This document shows positions 23,531 through 35,070 of a stretch of 64,000 bases of DNA, piece after piece (positions within the stretch are counted from its first letter, which is position 1; each line of letters starts with the position of its first letter). The notes below the pieces were generated by a model. The model had not been told where the DNA came from, made no database searches, and was given only the letters and a program-made list of their open reading frames with translations. The DNA is taken from contig OX638131.1 in assembly GCA_951804985.1 (NCBI GenBank), positions 90,780,349-90,844,348 on the forward strand. The letters run 5' to 3'. The position numbers were made by a program, and so were the translations under genes. The DNA comes from Dryomyza anilis (lineage: Eukaryota > Arthropoda > Insecta > Diptera > Dryomyzidae).

Positions 23531-24086
23531 TGAGCTAAATACACAGACAAAATATTGTACGTATATATAACAATTGATATTAATAGAAAACAAAAACGTG
23601 TTCCAATTAAAAATATTTATGTATTTACTAATTATTTAATTGTATTCACACATCAATAAAAATATTAATAGGAATAAATTTAATATCACGTGGATACAAT
23701 TAAATGATTAATTGTATTTACAACACATGTTTGTTGCACTTGATTTATTTGTTTTTTAAATGTAACTCTGGGATGTGTGCTATTTTCTTGGATTTTTTCA
23801 TTTTGCTTTGTGTTTTTATTTTCGCAACACTATGTGGAGTATTTTTTGGCCGTTTCATTAGCCGCTGATGAATTCACCGAATAATGGAAACGATGTAGCC
23901 AATATCGAATTCTGCAAATTCGTGAACCGATATCGACGCAGGAGATTCTAAATATATGAGCTGAATATAAAAATGTCCTGAATATATTTAATCCAATTAA
24001 AAATGATTTCAATATAAAACAATTTTAAACTAGTTTTACTAATTTATTAATTAATTATAAATTAATGCTCAATAAAACATTTAATA
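23531..24086. other. Intergenic DNA with one short ORF
   Basis: An ATG-initiated 60-codon minus-strand frame (23830-24012) lies in slightly GC-richer sequence. It is basic with a hydrophobic start and matches no family I know. It could be an exon but is too short to support. The start of this stretch (23545-23580) weakly resembles the ends of the palindromic MITE. Confidence 0.3.
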
Positions 24087-24625
24087 TATGGGCCATTCCG
24101 CACCAAATCGACCAAAAACAGTCAAATTTGAGATTTTACCTTTTCGATCCTAAAGAACTTTTGGCAACTGATAAACGGTATCGAGACATGCACTAAACAG
24201 TTTTTTTTTATTTTTTCCGATCACTACTTCCAGAGATACAGTGGCTCAAAGTTGGAAAAAGTGCCAAAAATCACTTTTGTACTGTTGTTCATATTTAAAT
24301 ATCTCTTGAACTAGAAATGCTAGAAACTCCGTTAATGGCTCGTTTTAAAGCTAATAAAACAAGCTTTTAGAAAAATTAAGTTGTTATTTCCAATCGGTAA
24401 CATGTGGCCCGTGGTCATTATCCTTGCAATTCAAAATGTCCTTAAAATTCTGAAAAAAATCCTAAATTTTCGTCAATTTATTGTTAATGTTCATGCAAAA
24501 TTTCAAGATGGTATTTTGATTGCATCATATTTTAAAAAATAATTTTCTAAATTTTGCCAAAATTTCATTGAAATCGAAGAAGGTGAGTTCCAACCGCTGG
24601 TCGATTTGGTGTGGAATGGCCCATA
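24087..24625. mobile_element. TATGGGCCAT-ended MITE, copy 2 (not fully foldback)
   Basis: The ends are TATGGGCCATTCCGCACC and, on the minus strand, TATGGGCCATTCCACACC. TA dinucleotides lie outside both ends (24085-24086 and 24626-24627). The first 400 bp match copy 1 (12398-13061) closely. After about 24480 this copy carries unique sequence (TTCAAGATGGTATTTTGATT near 24502) where copy 1 has the inverted arm. It then rejoins copy 1 at TTTCATTGAAATCGAAGAAG near 24565. This copy therefore probably keeps more of the parental layout. Confidence 0.85.
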
Positions 24626-25019
24626 TATAACAACTTAAATTTCAGTATAACAAAAGAAATTGTTAAATTTTTTTCAATTAACGGTTTCTCATTATTACGA
24701 ATATTGAATTCAATAGAATTAAAAGTGACATCGATTGAGCTGCAATTAAAAGTTACATTGATTAACATTTTTGTTATATGTATACAGTTTTTTATTACTG
24801 TGTAGTAAATTGTTGTTTGGATAGTTCTTATAATATTAATCAATCAAATTTTCAAAAATTGTTTTCGAAAAAACGTATTTGCTGTGATTTTACTTCTACA
24901 ACAACCTATTTAAAACTTTCCTTTTTTTATAAAAATGCCATACAAAATATTTATATATAAAAACGTAAATTGTTAATTTTTTTTAAACATTTATTTATTA
25001 TTATTTTTAAATATTCCGA

Positions 25020-25310
25020 TCACACCAACATCTTTTTCTCTTTCTCTGCCATTTTGAGACGCTTCAGCTGCAGCTGTTCGGCCTCGTCCAGTCGCGCGTA
25101 AAAAAGCGCCTTCCATTTTTTGCAGCGCTGATAAATGTTGACGGTTACAGCATAGACAAATATGTAAATGCAGAAGGCGCACATATAGAACTGCACAAGA
25201 ATTTGGATCTTTGGAAAAGCTGGTGATATGAAGTAGGGTTTGATATGTGGCACAATGAGGAACCAGTAGCTGACGGTTATGAAAAATTCGAGAATGCGTT
25301 TGAGAAACAT
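25020..25310 (-). CDS. Small two-span membrane protein of the YWxxxxP family (member 2)
   Basis: An uninterrupted 96-codon ORF whose ATG is in an A-rich context (AAAAAAATG), the usual insect preference. Predicted span 1 is residues 8-28 with Tyr15-Trp16 and Pro21, exactly the positions seen in the 21422-21769 protein. Span 2 is about residues 36-60 and is followed by CKKWKA, again shared with that protein. Then comes a highly charged Lys/Glu/Leu tail (69-94) that could form a short coiled coil. Two AATAAA signals on the minus strand (24990-24999) follow the stop by 20-30 bases. Codon use is GC-richer than the flanks. Family and function unknown; a role at a cellular membrane is inferred only from the spans. 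Confidence 0.7.
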   Translation of the reverse strand: MFLKRILEFFITVSYWFLIVPHIKPYFISPAFPKIQILVQFYMCAFCIYIFVYAVTVNIYQRCKKWKALFYARLDEAEQLQLKRLKMAEKEKKMLV

Positions 25311-25314
25311 TTTT

Positions 25315-26420
25315 TTGGTTTGTTCAATTTTATTTATTATTTATTATTTTATTTTTTTTTGTTGTTGTTTTTATTTTATTTTTAGTATATTTTAGCTTTA
25401 CTTTAATTTTTTTTGTTTTTATTTTAGTATATTTTAACTTTACTTTAATTTTTTTTTTTAATTTGTTTCTTTTTTTAATTTTAGTTTTTTTTCTATTTTT
25501 ATTTTTTATTTTTATATATATTACTTTTATTTTTTTTTATAATAATATTTAAGTTTATTTTGATTCTTTTGTTTTTATAATTTTATTTTTTTTTTGTTTT
25601 TTAATTTTTTAATTTTTTTATTTCTCTATTTTATTTCATTATTTTTTTACTTTTATTTTATGTTTTTTTTTATTTGTTTTTATATATATATATTTTTTAT
25701 TATTTTAGTATGTATTAACTTTACTTTAGTTTTGTTTTTTTTTTTTAATTTGTTCTTTTTTTTATTTATTTTTATATATTGTATTATTTTAATATATATT
25801 GGTTTTATTTATTTTCAAAATTAATATTTTAGTTTATTTGAATTATTTTGTTTTTATTTTTCTATTTTATTTCAATATTTGTTTATTTTTATTTGTTTTT
25901 CTATTTTGTTTTACATTTTTTACAATTTTTGACTTGTTTTTTTTATATATGTGCACCTTTATATATATAATGTAAAATTGAAATTTTTAATTTATTTCCA
26001 ATCTTTTCTTTTCTTTTCTTATCTTATCATTTCTTTTCTTTTCTTTTCTTTTCTTTTCTTTTCTTTTCTTTTCTTTTCTTTTCTTTTCTTTTCTTTTCTT
26101 TTCTTTTCTTTTCTTTTCTTTTTTTTATTTTATTTTCTTTTCTTGTCTTTTCTTTTTATTTTATATTTATTTTATGTTTATTCTTATTTTATTTATATAA
26201 ATTTTTATAATTTTTAATTTTTATTTCTTTTTTTTATATATTATTATTATTATTTTATTTTATTTTATTTTATTTTTTCTATTCTATTTTATTCTATTCT
26301 CTTCTATTTTATTTCATTTCGTTTTATTTTAATATTATTTAATTGTTATTTTTTTTTCACAATTCATTTTTTTTTTTTTGAATTTGTCAATTTGTTTTTA
26401 ACGTCTATATTTTAAGACTT
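25315..26420. repeat. T-rich low-complexity tract with a TTTTC microsatellite
   Basis: Over 1 kb of poly-T with A and occasional C lies 5' of member 2. A clean pentamer array, (TTTTC)n, runs from about 26031 to 26122. TTTTATTTTA-type runs follow near 26255. Frames here encode only Phe/Leu/Tyr-rich peptides and are not genes. Confidence 0.9.
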
Positions 26421-26983
26421 ATATTTTGTGAATGCATAATTGCCTTGTTCAAGTTTTATTGCAAACCCTCATATTTGAGCCCTTGCGTATTTCATGACTG
26501 TCTCTTGCCGCATTAAAAAAACCATATCTTTCTGAAACCGTATGACACACAGATCCATCCAATATCGGCTCACGACTTTGTTTATAAAAACAAACTGTGA
26601 ATAAATTCAATGAATATACACTCAGAATAAAATATACCACAATTTGGTAAACTTATCGATTTTAAAAAATATATTTTCATATAACCTCAAGCATAATTTA
26701 AAACTTTTATATCGATACCTTCCAGTCAGAACAACGTATTTAGCTTTTTGTTATTTTTTCTTTATAGGTAGCATGGCCTGCAAAGTCATTTTTATTACTT
26801 TCGCGGTGCAAATATGAAATAAAACCAAATTACTTTTTTATCGTAACTACATTTTTAACATTTTTGGGTAAGAAACATTTTTTAATTAATTTTAATTAAA
26901 TTCCTTTCGCTGTTATATAGCGTTGTGAAGGCATTTGAAGTATAAAATCCTCTTTTAAGACACATCATACTCGAGACACATCA
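26421..26983. other. Intergenic DNA
   Basis: No supported ORF. A 63-codon minus-strand frame at 26449-26640 is not convincing. Confidence 0.4.
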
Positions 26984-27969
26984 TCACTGTCATGCCAAAG
27001 GAGCGAATATGCATTTTTAAAAATGTTTGGAAATCAAATATTAAAGTTTGAAGTGCTTAAAAATTAGTAATATTTATTTTTTTTACAATTTTTTTTGATA
27101 TCTTGGTTTATTCATCAATTATTATTACGTATTTAAAATATCTTTGGAATTAAACAATTTTCAGAATTATAAACACGAATTTTGTGAAGCAATATCCTCA
27201 CCAAAACACAAATATTTTTGTTTTTTATGCTATAACTTTTTTATTAGCGCAAGATAAAATTGCAATGTAAAGGCATTAATTGTTTATTTTAAAAGCACCT
27301 ATCGATTGGCATCATTATTTAAATTTTTTTTTTTCAAACAATAATATGGCATTTTTTATTTGCAGGAAAAATGTTTGGCAAATATTTTTAAATAATGATG
27401 CCAATCGATAGGTGCTTTTAAAATAAACAATCTTATCTTGCAACAATTAAGAGTTATAGCAAAAAAAACGAAGAAATTGAAAAAATTGAAAATTTTGTCA
27501 TGCCAAAAGGGCGAATATTTTAGTTTTTTAGCTATAACTCTTTATTGGTGCAAGATAAAATAGTGATGTACAGGCATTAATTGTTTGATTTTAAAGCACC
27601 TATCGATTGGCATCATTATTTAAACAAACATTTTTCTTGCAAATGATAAAAATTCAAAAAAATATTTTAAATAATGATGATGATCGGTCGGTGTTTTAAA
27701 AACAAACAATTTATGCCTTTACACCACTATTTTATCTAATGCCAATCAAAAGTTATGGCAAAAAACGAAAAGATTCACCCTTTTGGTATTAGAAGATTAT
27801 CAATTTTTCGAATTCGGACTTCTGGTTTTTTCTGGTCTTTTGTGACTTGAAATATCCAACACAACCACACATGATTTTAACACAGTATACTTGAGGAGAA
27901 ACTATACTCAAAAATGTAAAAAACGCAAATGTCAAACATTACACATTGGCCCCTTTGGCATGATAGTGA
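26984..27969. mobile_element. Compound inverted-repeat element with CATGCCAAAGG ends
   Basis: The left end reads TCACTGTCATGCCAAAGGAG. The right end on the minus strand reads TCACTATCATGCCAAAGGGG. Inside, GCACCTATCGATTGGCATCA near 27295 and 27597 pairs with TGATGCCAATCGATAGGTGC near 27398 and a decayed copy near 27675, making two nested hairpins of about 150-200 bp. TTTTGTCATGCCAAAAGGGC near 27494 repeats the end motif internally. This looks like two related foldback units in tandem. No ORF and no clear target duplication. Confidence 0.75.
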
Positions 27970-28879
27970 CGATATGTTAGTAGATACATACGGAGTATTT
28001 CATTTCAGAATGTTCACATAATTTTAATATTTCTTTTAGTGAATACTTCAAGTATTTTTAACTCCTTTTATGGTAATGATAAAAAAATTAAAAATATATG
28101 TATTTGTAGAGAATTTATCATAATTAAAATGAAAATATAAAATTTTAATGTTCTGCGTATTTTTCCACAATACCAAAATACTGACCAATGACTAGTTTCA
28201 ATTTTCATTAAAGATGTGACAAAATTTTCCTATACGTGGTATTTCCATTTTGTTGTTTACCGAAAATAAGTATTCCAAACAATTGTAAGTATTCCAATTC
28301 AAAAATTTATTAACATAAATAAGGACACATAAAACCTCTTTACTACAAATCTGCAAGTGATGCATATCCATGTCAAGTATGAAATATCACTAAATTGGTC
28401 TTAATACTCTATCACCCCCATCAACAACATTTTGTTACTTCTTAGAGATAGAACTGTCTCTAGGTGTATCATTATCAAAAATACATAAATGCTTTTATTC
28501 GTAGCGAAATTTAAAATGTGCTTTTGTTCGTTGCGAAAACACGAATGTGTTTTTTTTTCGCAGAAGAATATAGTAATGATACTGCTTGTGAAAAAAAGAA
28601 GAATGAGACAAATCGAATCTATACAATGATACGATAAAACAATAAAACACACTAAATTGTTCAGAAATATCCGTATACTTGTTACAAATTTGATTACGAG
28701 ATATAGACAAAGTTTATTCAAAATTGTACGCAAAAAAAAAAAAAAATCTGTAAAACAGCACTTAATAATATGTAACCTTTATTTGATATTCTTTTGAAAT
28801 AGCAACGAGATTTATTAGATTCTCGGATTTACATAATGAAAACTTGAATTTGAAAAACAAAAAACTTGAACCTATTTTA
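27970..28879. other. Intergenic DNA with a hydrophobic minus-strand ORF
   Basis: A 110-codon minus-strand frame (28401-28733) lacks an ATG near its start. It predicts two or three hydrophobic stretches, then Lys/His-rich and Asn/Lys-rich segments. It vaguely resembles part of a multi-span membrane protein, but no family motif (for example a chemoreceptor C-terminal signature) is visible. It could be an exon or a remnant; I make no gene call. Confidence 0.3.
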
Positions 28880-30132
28880 AAGGGTTTTTCAACAGGGACG
28901 CTACAAAAGTAGAGCGACAGGGACAGCAAACGACGCCATATTTCTTGCCGCTCTTTTGACATTTCTCTTTAATATGGTATGCCATTTCATGATGGAATGA
29001 TATACGAGCCAACAACGAGTCGAAATTATTAAAATTTACTACCGAAATTCGGAGTCAGTGGCCTCAACATTAAAAGCGCTACGTCCAATTTATGGTCGTC
29101 ATAATCGTCCTAGCAGATCAACAATTGAGCGTCTAGTGGAAAATTTTGAATCCATATGCACAGTACAAAATGTTCCCGTGCCATTGAGACAAAGAAGTGC
29201 CCGTAGTGTCGAGAATAATGCTGCCGCTGTGACTTCAGTTGAAGAAAGTCCAAATGTGTCTCTCACACGTCGTTCTCAAGCGTTGGGCATCTCTGTGACG
29301 TCCTTGTGGCGAATTTTGCGAAAAGATCTTGGCCTATAACCTTAGAAAATCAAATTGACGCAAGAACTGAAGCCGCTTGACCACCAGAAGCATCGTATGT
29401 GCGTGAATTGGGCTAAGCAACAACTTGATAATGATTCGGATTTTCATCGAAAAATCATTTTCAGCGATGAGGCTCATTTCTGGCTGAATGGCTTTGTCAA
29501 TAAACAAAAAATGCGTTATTGGCCAGACAGCAATTCACACGTACTCCATGAGTCATCATTGCATCCCGAAAAAATTACGGTTTGATGCGGTTTATGGGCC
29601 GGCGGTGTCATTGGGCTGTACTTCTTCCATGAAGATCAAAACCGGCACTGTGAATGGGAATCGCTACCGTTCAATGATAACCGAATATTTTTGGCCCCAA
29701 TTGGATGATATGGACTTGGAGGACATGTGGTTCCAACAGGACGGCGCCACAAACCACACAGCGAATGCCACAATCAATTTATTGGAAACCAAGTTTGGAG
29801 AACGTGTGGTCCAGTCAATTGGCCGCCTCGGTCGTGCGATTTGACGCCGTTATGGTCTATGCCAACAAGCCAGCGACGATTGATGAACTTCGTACGAATA
29901 TCGAACGTCAAATTACAGCAGTATCGGCCGATTTATGCTTGAAAACTGTAGAAAATTGGGTTCAGCGTCTGGACTTCTGCAAGCGTGCCCGTGGTGGCCA
30001 TGCAAAAGAATTCGAGTTCCATACATAATGGCATCGAACGTACTTTTACAGGAATAAAAAATTTCATTGATATCCAAAACCGTTTTTGTTTTATTTAAAA
30101 AACTTTTGTAGCACTCTTATTGAAAAACCCTT
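28880..30132 (+). mobile_element. Tc1/mariner (IS630-type) element, copy 1
   Basis: The element runs from AAGGGTTTTTCAACAGGGAC to the complementary end TTATTGAAAAACCCTT. The inverted repeats share AAGGGTTTTTCAA and CGCTACAAAAGT. TA flanks both sides (28878-28879 and 30133-30134), the target duplication expected for this superfamily. Its length, 1253 bp, is typical of a mariner-size element with one transposase gene. The transposase is broken (see the pseudogene entry). The same ends occur at 41734-43171, 33252-33592, 54638-54940 and 62966-63294. Confidence 0.93.
28992..30028 (+). pseudogene. Broken DDE transposase of the Tc1/mariner superfamily, copy 1
   Basis: The reading frame can be followed by homology between the two copies in this window. 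The ATG at 28992 is followed two codons later by TGA (28998-29000), where copy 2 has AGA. An N-terminal helix-turn-helix region follows (GRHNRPSRSTIERLVENF near 29092-29145), then TAA and TAG stops at 29337-29345. Next is the first catalytic Asp in IIFSDEAHFWLNGF, then a TGA at 29585-29587. Near 29645, 5 bp present in copy 2 are missing. The second Asp is in FQQDGAT (29734-29754). Further deletions lie near 29806 (about 13 bp) and near 29855, where the segment after CDLTPL, including the region of the third catalytic site, is shortened by about 30-40 bp. It cannot encode an active enzyme. Confidence 0.9.
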
Positions 30133-30134
30133 TA

Positions 30135-33100
30135 CAACGCTATATTAAATTGTTCTCGGAGTGATTTCGAGAACTATTTGAGACATCGAAGAGCTTCGTG
30201 ACATGACAGAATACGTAGTATCAAAAACACTATAAATTTTATAAATGTTTTTTGCCGACTGCAATTGCTTTATTCATGATATTAGTTGATTTATTTATAA
30301 TGCAGTTGAGGCTTTATTTAAATTAAATGTTTTATTTAGAATGTATTTAATTGGAAATCGTTTGTCACAGAAATTCTAAAAAAAAGAATCGCCAATATTT
30401 CCTTTAAAAGGTTTCTACGACCAAAAGAAGTATAAACTCAAATCCGAAAAAATATAGACTTTTTATTGGAGTCTTTATTGCATCAAGTTTTTCAATTGTT
30501 TAATTTGGTATATGTAGACATTATTATTATTATGAAAAAATTTGCTAAATCCATAATTTGTTAGTTATTCAGATTTTATAATATATAACTTAGATATAAT
30601 CAAAAAAAAAAAATATTTGAAACAAAAATCTTAAAAATTTGAATTTTTTAGTCTATTTTTGAGTAATAATAATCTTATGATAAAATAGAAAATAGTCACT
30701 GGCTTTCCAGAACATATTCCAAACTATCGTTCAAAATTACTGTCTTTTTAGTAGTAGTACTTTTTTTTCGAAATATTGCCATTCCACAAATTACAATATA
30801 AATGATTAAGCCAAAAATAATTATGTTTTTTTTTATTTATAGCTGTACAGAAATAACTGCTAAAATAATTGTAATAAATAAAAATCAAAATAGAAGCAAA
30901 AAAAAATCAAATAACGCACAATAATTCATGGTTATTTATAGCACCCGAAATGCCAAATAAAAAATCAACATGATTTTCATTTCCTTGCGTAAAATAAAAA
31001 TTGTTGTGTACGTCAGCAAAGTATTTTATAAACCCTTTTACTTATTGATTGTTTTCTTCTCGTTTTTCACGTGCTTCTAAAAAATCTATTTTAGGTTTTC
31101 ATAATTCGTTTTTATTATATTATTTTTATAAGGTTCAGTTGAAGGCCACTTCGATAAGCTTATTATGCCATCGAATAGTTTTTTTTGTATAAAGAAAGAC
31201 TGTAATAAATATAAAATAAACATGAAAAATAAATATATTTTTCGAAAGTGAGTTGAAGATAAGAAAATACTATGGGAGAAGTTTCCAAGAGGCAGCATTT
31301 ACAAAAGGTATATCAAAAGGTACTAAACCGACTGTTATGATTAATAATTTCGCCTGTTATGATTAATAATAATTTATGAATCCTAATCATAGTAAATACA
31401 TATTGAAGTGAATAAAATCACTTAAATATTCTTTAGACGTAGCTATGACGTGGTTTTTTACAATTGGCGTGAAGAAAAACTATTATGTTATATGAAACTC
31501 AAGTGATGAATAAATAATCATAATTTCGACTGTTATGATTAATAATTTATGAATCCTATTCATAGTAAATACATAGTGAAATAAATATATTTTTTTTTGC
31601 ATTTTTTTAGGTATTATACATAATTTATGAATATAACTAATAAATAAGAAATTTTAGAAAATATTTTTGAAACTGTTATTCATAAATCATCAGTAAAGAA
31701 TTTTGTACGTGTAGTGAAACTGAACATAATTTTGAAATGATTGAAAAAAAAAAACACTCTTCTTAAGTGCATTTGTATTTATTTATACTTGATTTCATTA
31801 CACAATGTATTATTTATACATATAGTAGAAAATGTTGTGTGACAAAGAATTTTCTTCGAGTGCGCGTATTTTTTACATTATTATTCATATTATCGGTACA
31901 TGTAGGCAATACCTAATTACTTCAGATGCCTTTGTGTCATCAGATTTTATAATGATAACAGGTTAAATTTTTCCTTATACTTTAATTATCATCATCATCA
32001 AGAAAATATCTTTTATAATTTCACTGCCACAAGTATTTCGTCGATGATACAGCAAATTCGCTCAACTATGTGTGTTTTATATTCTGATTTTAAACGATAT
32101 TTTGATCATATAATTTAGATAAATATCATAACAAACTATGACATACTTAATTTTGAATAAAGTAAATGTAGAATGGAGACACAAAACACTTTGTTTTTCT
32201 GCTGTAAATTTAATTTTGAAGCTAGTATTCGCAATTTTAGACAAGCTGTATTGCAGTATCAGCGACAATTTAAAACAATACTTTTGTAATGATTACATAA
32301 ATAAAATAAATACATAAGGCAGTAAAAATAAGTGCAAATGTAGTAATTTTTTAATATATTTATGAAATTTAAATAAATACTGTATGCAGTAAAGATAATG
32401 CTTATGTAGTAATTCAATTACATTTTTAAAAAGTTTAGTTTATACGAAATATACTAAAACTTAGTAAAAATGTAGTAATTGCACTAGATATCTCTGGACG
32501 TTTAAATAATACAAAACAAATGCATACAAATTTTTTAAAATTATGTACAGGAATGCAATAATGTAATACACAGAAATACATTTGCATATGTTGCAATTAA
32601 TTTACATTTTTAATTTTAAAGTTTTTTAAAATTTAATGCATATGAAGTAATCTCTCTAAATATTTTTAGACATTTAAATAAATACATAACGTCTGTATAC
32701 AAATGTAGTAAAATTGTGTATAGAAAAATTGGAACTCCATAAATGTAATATAAACAAATACATTTGCTTTTGGACGTAAGTCACAAATTTATTTTAAAGA
32801 CATTTTCTTTCTTTTTCATACAGTGAATTTGTATGCACATTTGACAACAAAACTCGACCTGATTTCGTTTTACAAAATTTAAACGTGTCGGATTCGATTG
32901 AAATATTCAGTCTTATTCCGACTTCCAATCAAATTTCATAAGAAATTTGTTAACAAACGGTTTTGAATTCGATGTCTCAGTACAACGATTTGAATTCGTT
33001 TGAAAAACACATTTTTTTGTATTGTAACTTCGAATTCAAAATCGCTTTTACAAATTTTATATGATATTCGATCGGAATTCGATCGAAAACCGGAACATGG

Positions 33101-33250
33101 AATATTATTTTTTTTTTTTAAGAAAAGTCTAAATCGGGAATGGCAAGAAACAAATTAGATCATTAGAAAACGATTGTGTACAAAATTTGGAAGATGCGGG
33201 GTTAGATAAATTTTATTGACAATTGATAATTTAGATTTTGCTTCAGTTAT
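30135..33250. other. AT-rich intergenic DNA with local repeats
   Basis: No gene is supported over 3 kb. A tandem duplication near 31325-31590 has two copies of CTGTTATGATTAATAAT followed by TTTATGAATCCTA and ATAGTAAATACATA. Around 32295-32760 several copies of AAATAAATACATAA with GCAAATGTAGTAA match the dispersed repeat of 15.5 and 44-45.5 kb. From 32840 to 33080 the DNA is somewhat GC-richer, with repeated GAATTCGAT-type words but no ORF. Minus-strand frames at 31086 and 32077 are not convincing. Confidence 0.5.
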
Positions 33251-33251
33251 A

Positions 33252-33592
33252 AAGGGTTTTTCAACAGGGACGCTACAAAAGTAGAGCGAAAGGGACAGCA
33301 AACGACGCCATATTTCTTGCCGCTCTTTTGACATTTATCTTCAGTAAGGTTTTCCATTTCATGATGGAAAAATATACGAATTCAAATTTCGGTAGTAAAT
33401 TTTAATAATGTTGACTCGTTGTTGGCTCGTATATCTTTCCATTCTGAAATGGTAAACCTTACTGAAGAGAAATGTCAAAAGAGCGGCAAGAAATATGGCG
33501 TCGTTTGCCATCCCTATTGCTTTACTTTTGTAGCGTCCGTGTTGAAAAACCCTTGAAAAAACTTTTGTAGCGCTCTTATTGAAAAACCCTAT
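33252..33592. mobile_element. Foldback MITE derived from the mariner element (A)
   Basis: The order is: 5' end of the mariner element forward (33252-33376), the same 5' end inverted and longer (about 33390-33555), then the element's own 3' end (CTTTTGTAGCGCTCTTATTG). It carries no transposase beyond the first codons. The arms are about 130 bp with few mismatches. TA lies on the left; on the right CCCTATA replaces the usual CCCTTTA. The junction ATACGAATTC in the left arm is also found at the internal insertion of the 41734-43171 element. Confidence 0.92.
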
Positions 33593-34454
33593 ACAAAGTA
33601 TGGACAAAATAGAGCATTAATACAAAAACAGAAATTGAAATAGTATTTTGGAATCTTTAATGATACCCAAAACATAACTAAATCACAGGAGAAACCCCGA
33701 AACAACATTTTGGTCTATCCCATCTTTAAAATTATAGGTTTCATTCAGGGACTCCAAAGAATCGTAATCGGAACCAGCACCGGAACCTTTTCTGTTATGG
33801 AAACGGATCTGAATCGGAACTATTATTAAAATGTGTTGAACAGGAATCCATATAATTTTTTTGGTTGGTACCAAAGTCAGAACCGGATGCGCAATTTTAA
33901 AAATCTTGGAACCAGAACTGTTCTTTTAATTGGTTTTGGGTCAAAATCAAAATACCGGAATCGGAACTGTTCGATTTATGGAACCGTATCTGGAACCGGA
34001 ACTGTTATAAACATGTGTGGAACCGGAATCGGCATCCATATATTTTTTGTTGGAACCGAAATGAGAACCCGAAGCGCAATTTTAAAAATCTTGAAACCGT
34101 TCTTTTGAAAGGTTTTGGGTCAACACCAAAGAACCAGAATCGGAAAAAGAGCCGTTTAAAAAGAAGTTTTGTGGAACAAGAATCGGAACACATATATATA
34201 TATTTTTTTTTTGCTGTTGGAACTAGAACTGGAACCGATATTTCAAAATGTTAGCACTAAATTTAAGTTTATTTATGAACAAAATTTAAACACGGTAGTT
34301 AGTTGAAAAAAAAAATTATAATTTATGTATTAAAATATAAAACTACAAAGTTAAGAAATTTTTATTGTTTTCCTTCACATTATTTTCAACTTAAATTTGA
34401 CTTTGGACTCATGGACGTCAAAAACTTTGTGCAAATTCGCCAAATGCCGTCGCG
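33593..34454. repeat. Dispersed GGAACCGGAATCGG-type repeat
   Basis: From about 33760 to 34255 the DNA is built of words such as GGAACCGGAATCGG, AATTTTAAAAATCTTG and TTTTGGGTCAA in a loose 130-140 bp period. A related block lies at 38545-38845. ORFs across it on both strands (33683, 33833, 34005, 34015) merely read the repeat. A (TA)-type run lies near 34191. Confidence 0.8.
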
Positions 34455-35070
34455 TTAGGGCAATAAAAACGACATTAATTCCAATTTCATTTCCGCTCTG
34501 ACATGCTGACGTTCTGGCGCGTCATCGGCCGAACAGCAGCAGCAGTAACAAACGTCACATTTACATTTTTCCACACGCGTCGCTAATGTAATCGAGCGAA
34601 AAATTAAAATGAAAAAAAAAAAAAATAACGCAGTGAAAAATGTCCTTGTGCCAAGTGCAAAGCAAGTGTGGTGAATGAGTAGAATATGAATGACAGAGAG
34701 GAAGAGCGCAGCAGAGCGAATACAATTTACAACAGTCACTTACAGATTATGACGACGACGACGACAATGATGATGATGATGTTGCTGATGATGACGCTGC
34801 TGTTTGCTGTTGATGGAGCACCACAGCGGCAGAGCATCAGAGCAGCTGCAGCTGCTGCGCAAGCAACCAAACATGTTTCAGAGCACGTGTGCCACACAAC
34901 AGCGCTGCCAACAACAATTGAAATTGTAACAAATGCCACTCACACAACTGACACTTGACGTCGACAAGCACAACAACTACTGAATTCGATGGTGTGTGTT
35001 TGTGGGAGAGTGATAACAATGCCCGAGAAAGCAGCACTAGGTGAGGGCGTGCGGTGAAAGAGAGAGAGAG
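34455..35070 (+). other. GC-rich island: candidate 5' exon with a splice donor
   Basis: This is among the most GC-rich DNA in the window. On the plus strand a frame at 34686-34958 contains, from the ATG at 34749, a possible signal peptide (Met/Leu-rich, ending AVDG-AP), then an Ala tract, and a stop. Separately, an ATG at 34990 opens a frame that includes a second ATG in good context (AACAATG) and runs into TAG-GTGAGG at 35038-35045, a fair insect splice donor. Minus-strand frames (34455-34739 and 34736-34939) are also open. The reading I favour is a plus-strand first exon or 5' UTR of a spliced gene whose next exon is not identified. Confidence 0.35.

Noticed and set aside
25594..26217. Phe/Leu/Tyr-rich ORFs resembling membrane proteins
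   Set aside because: Poly-T tracts and the TTTTC microsatellite produce these residues without any selection for protein.
33683..34254. Several ORFs with Arg-Asn and Gly-Thr repeats
   Set aside because: They read the GGAACCGG-type repeat in different phases on both strands; none has a non-repeat domain.
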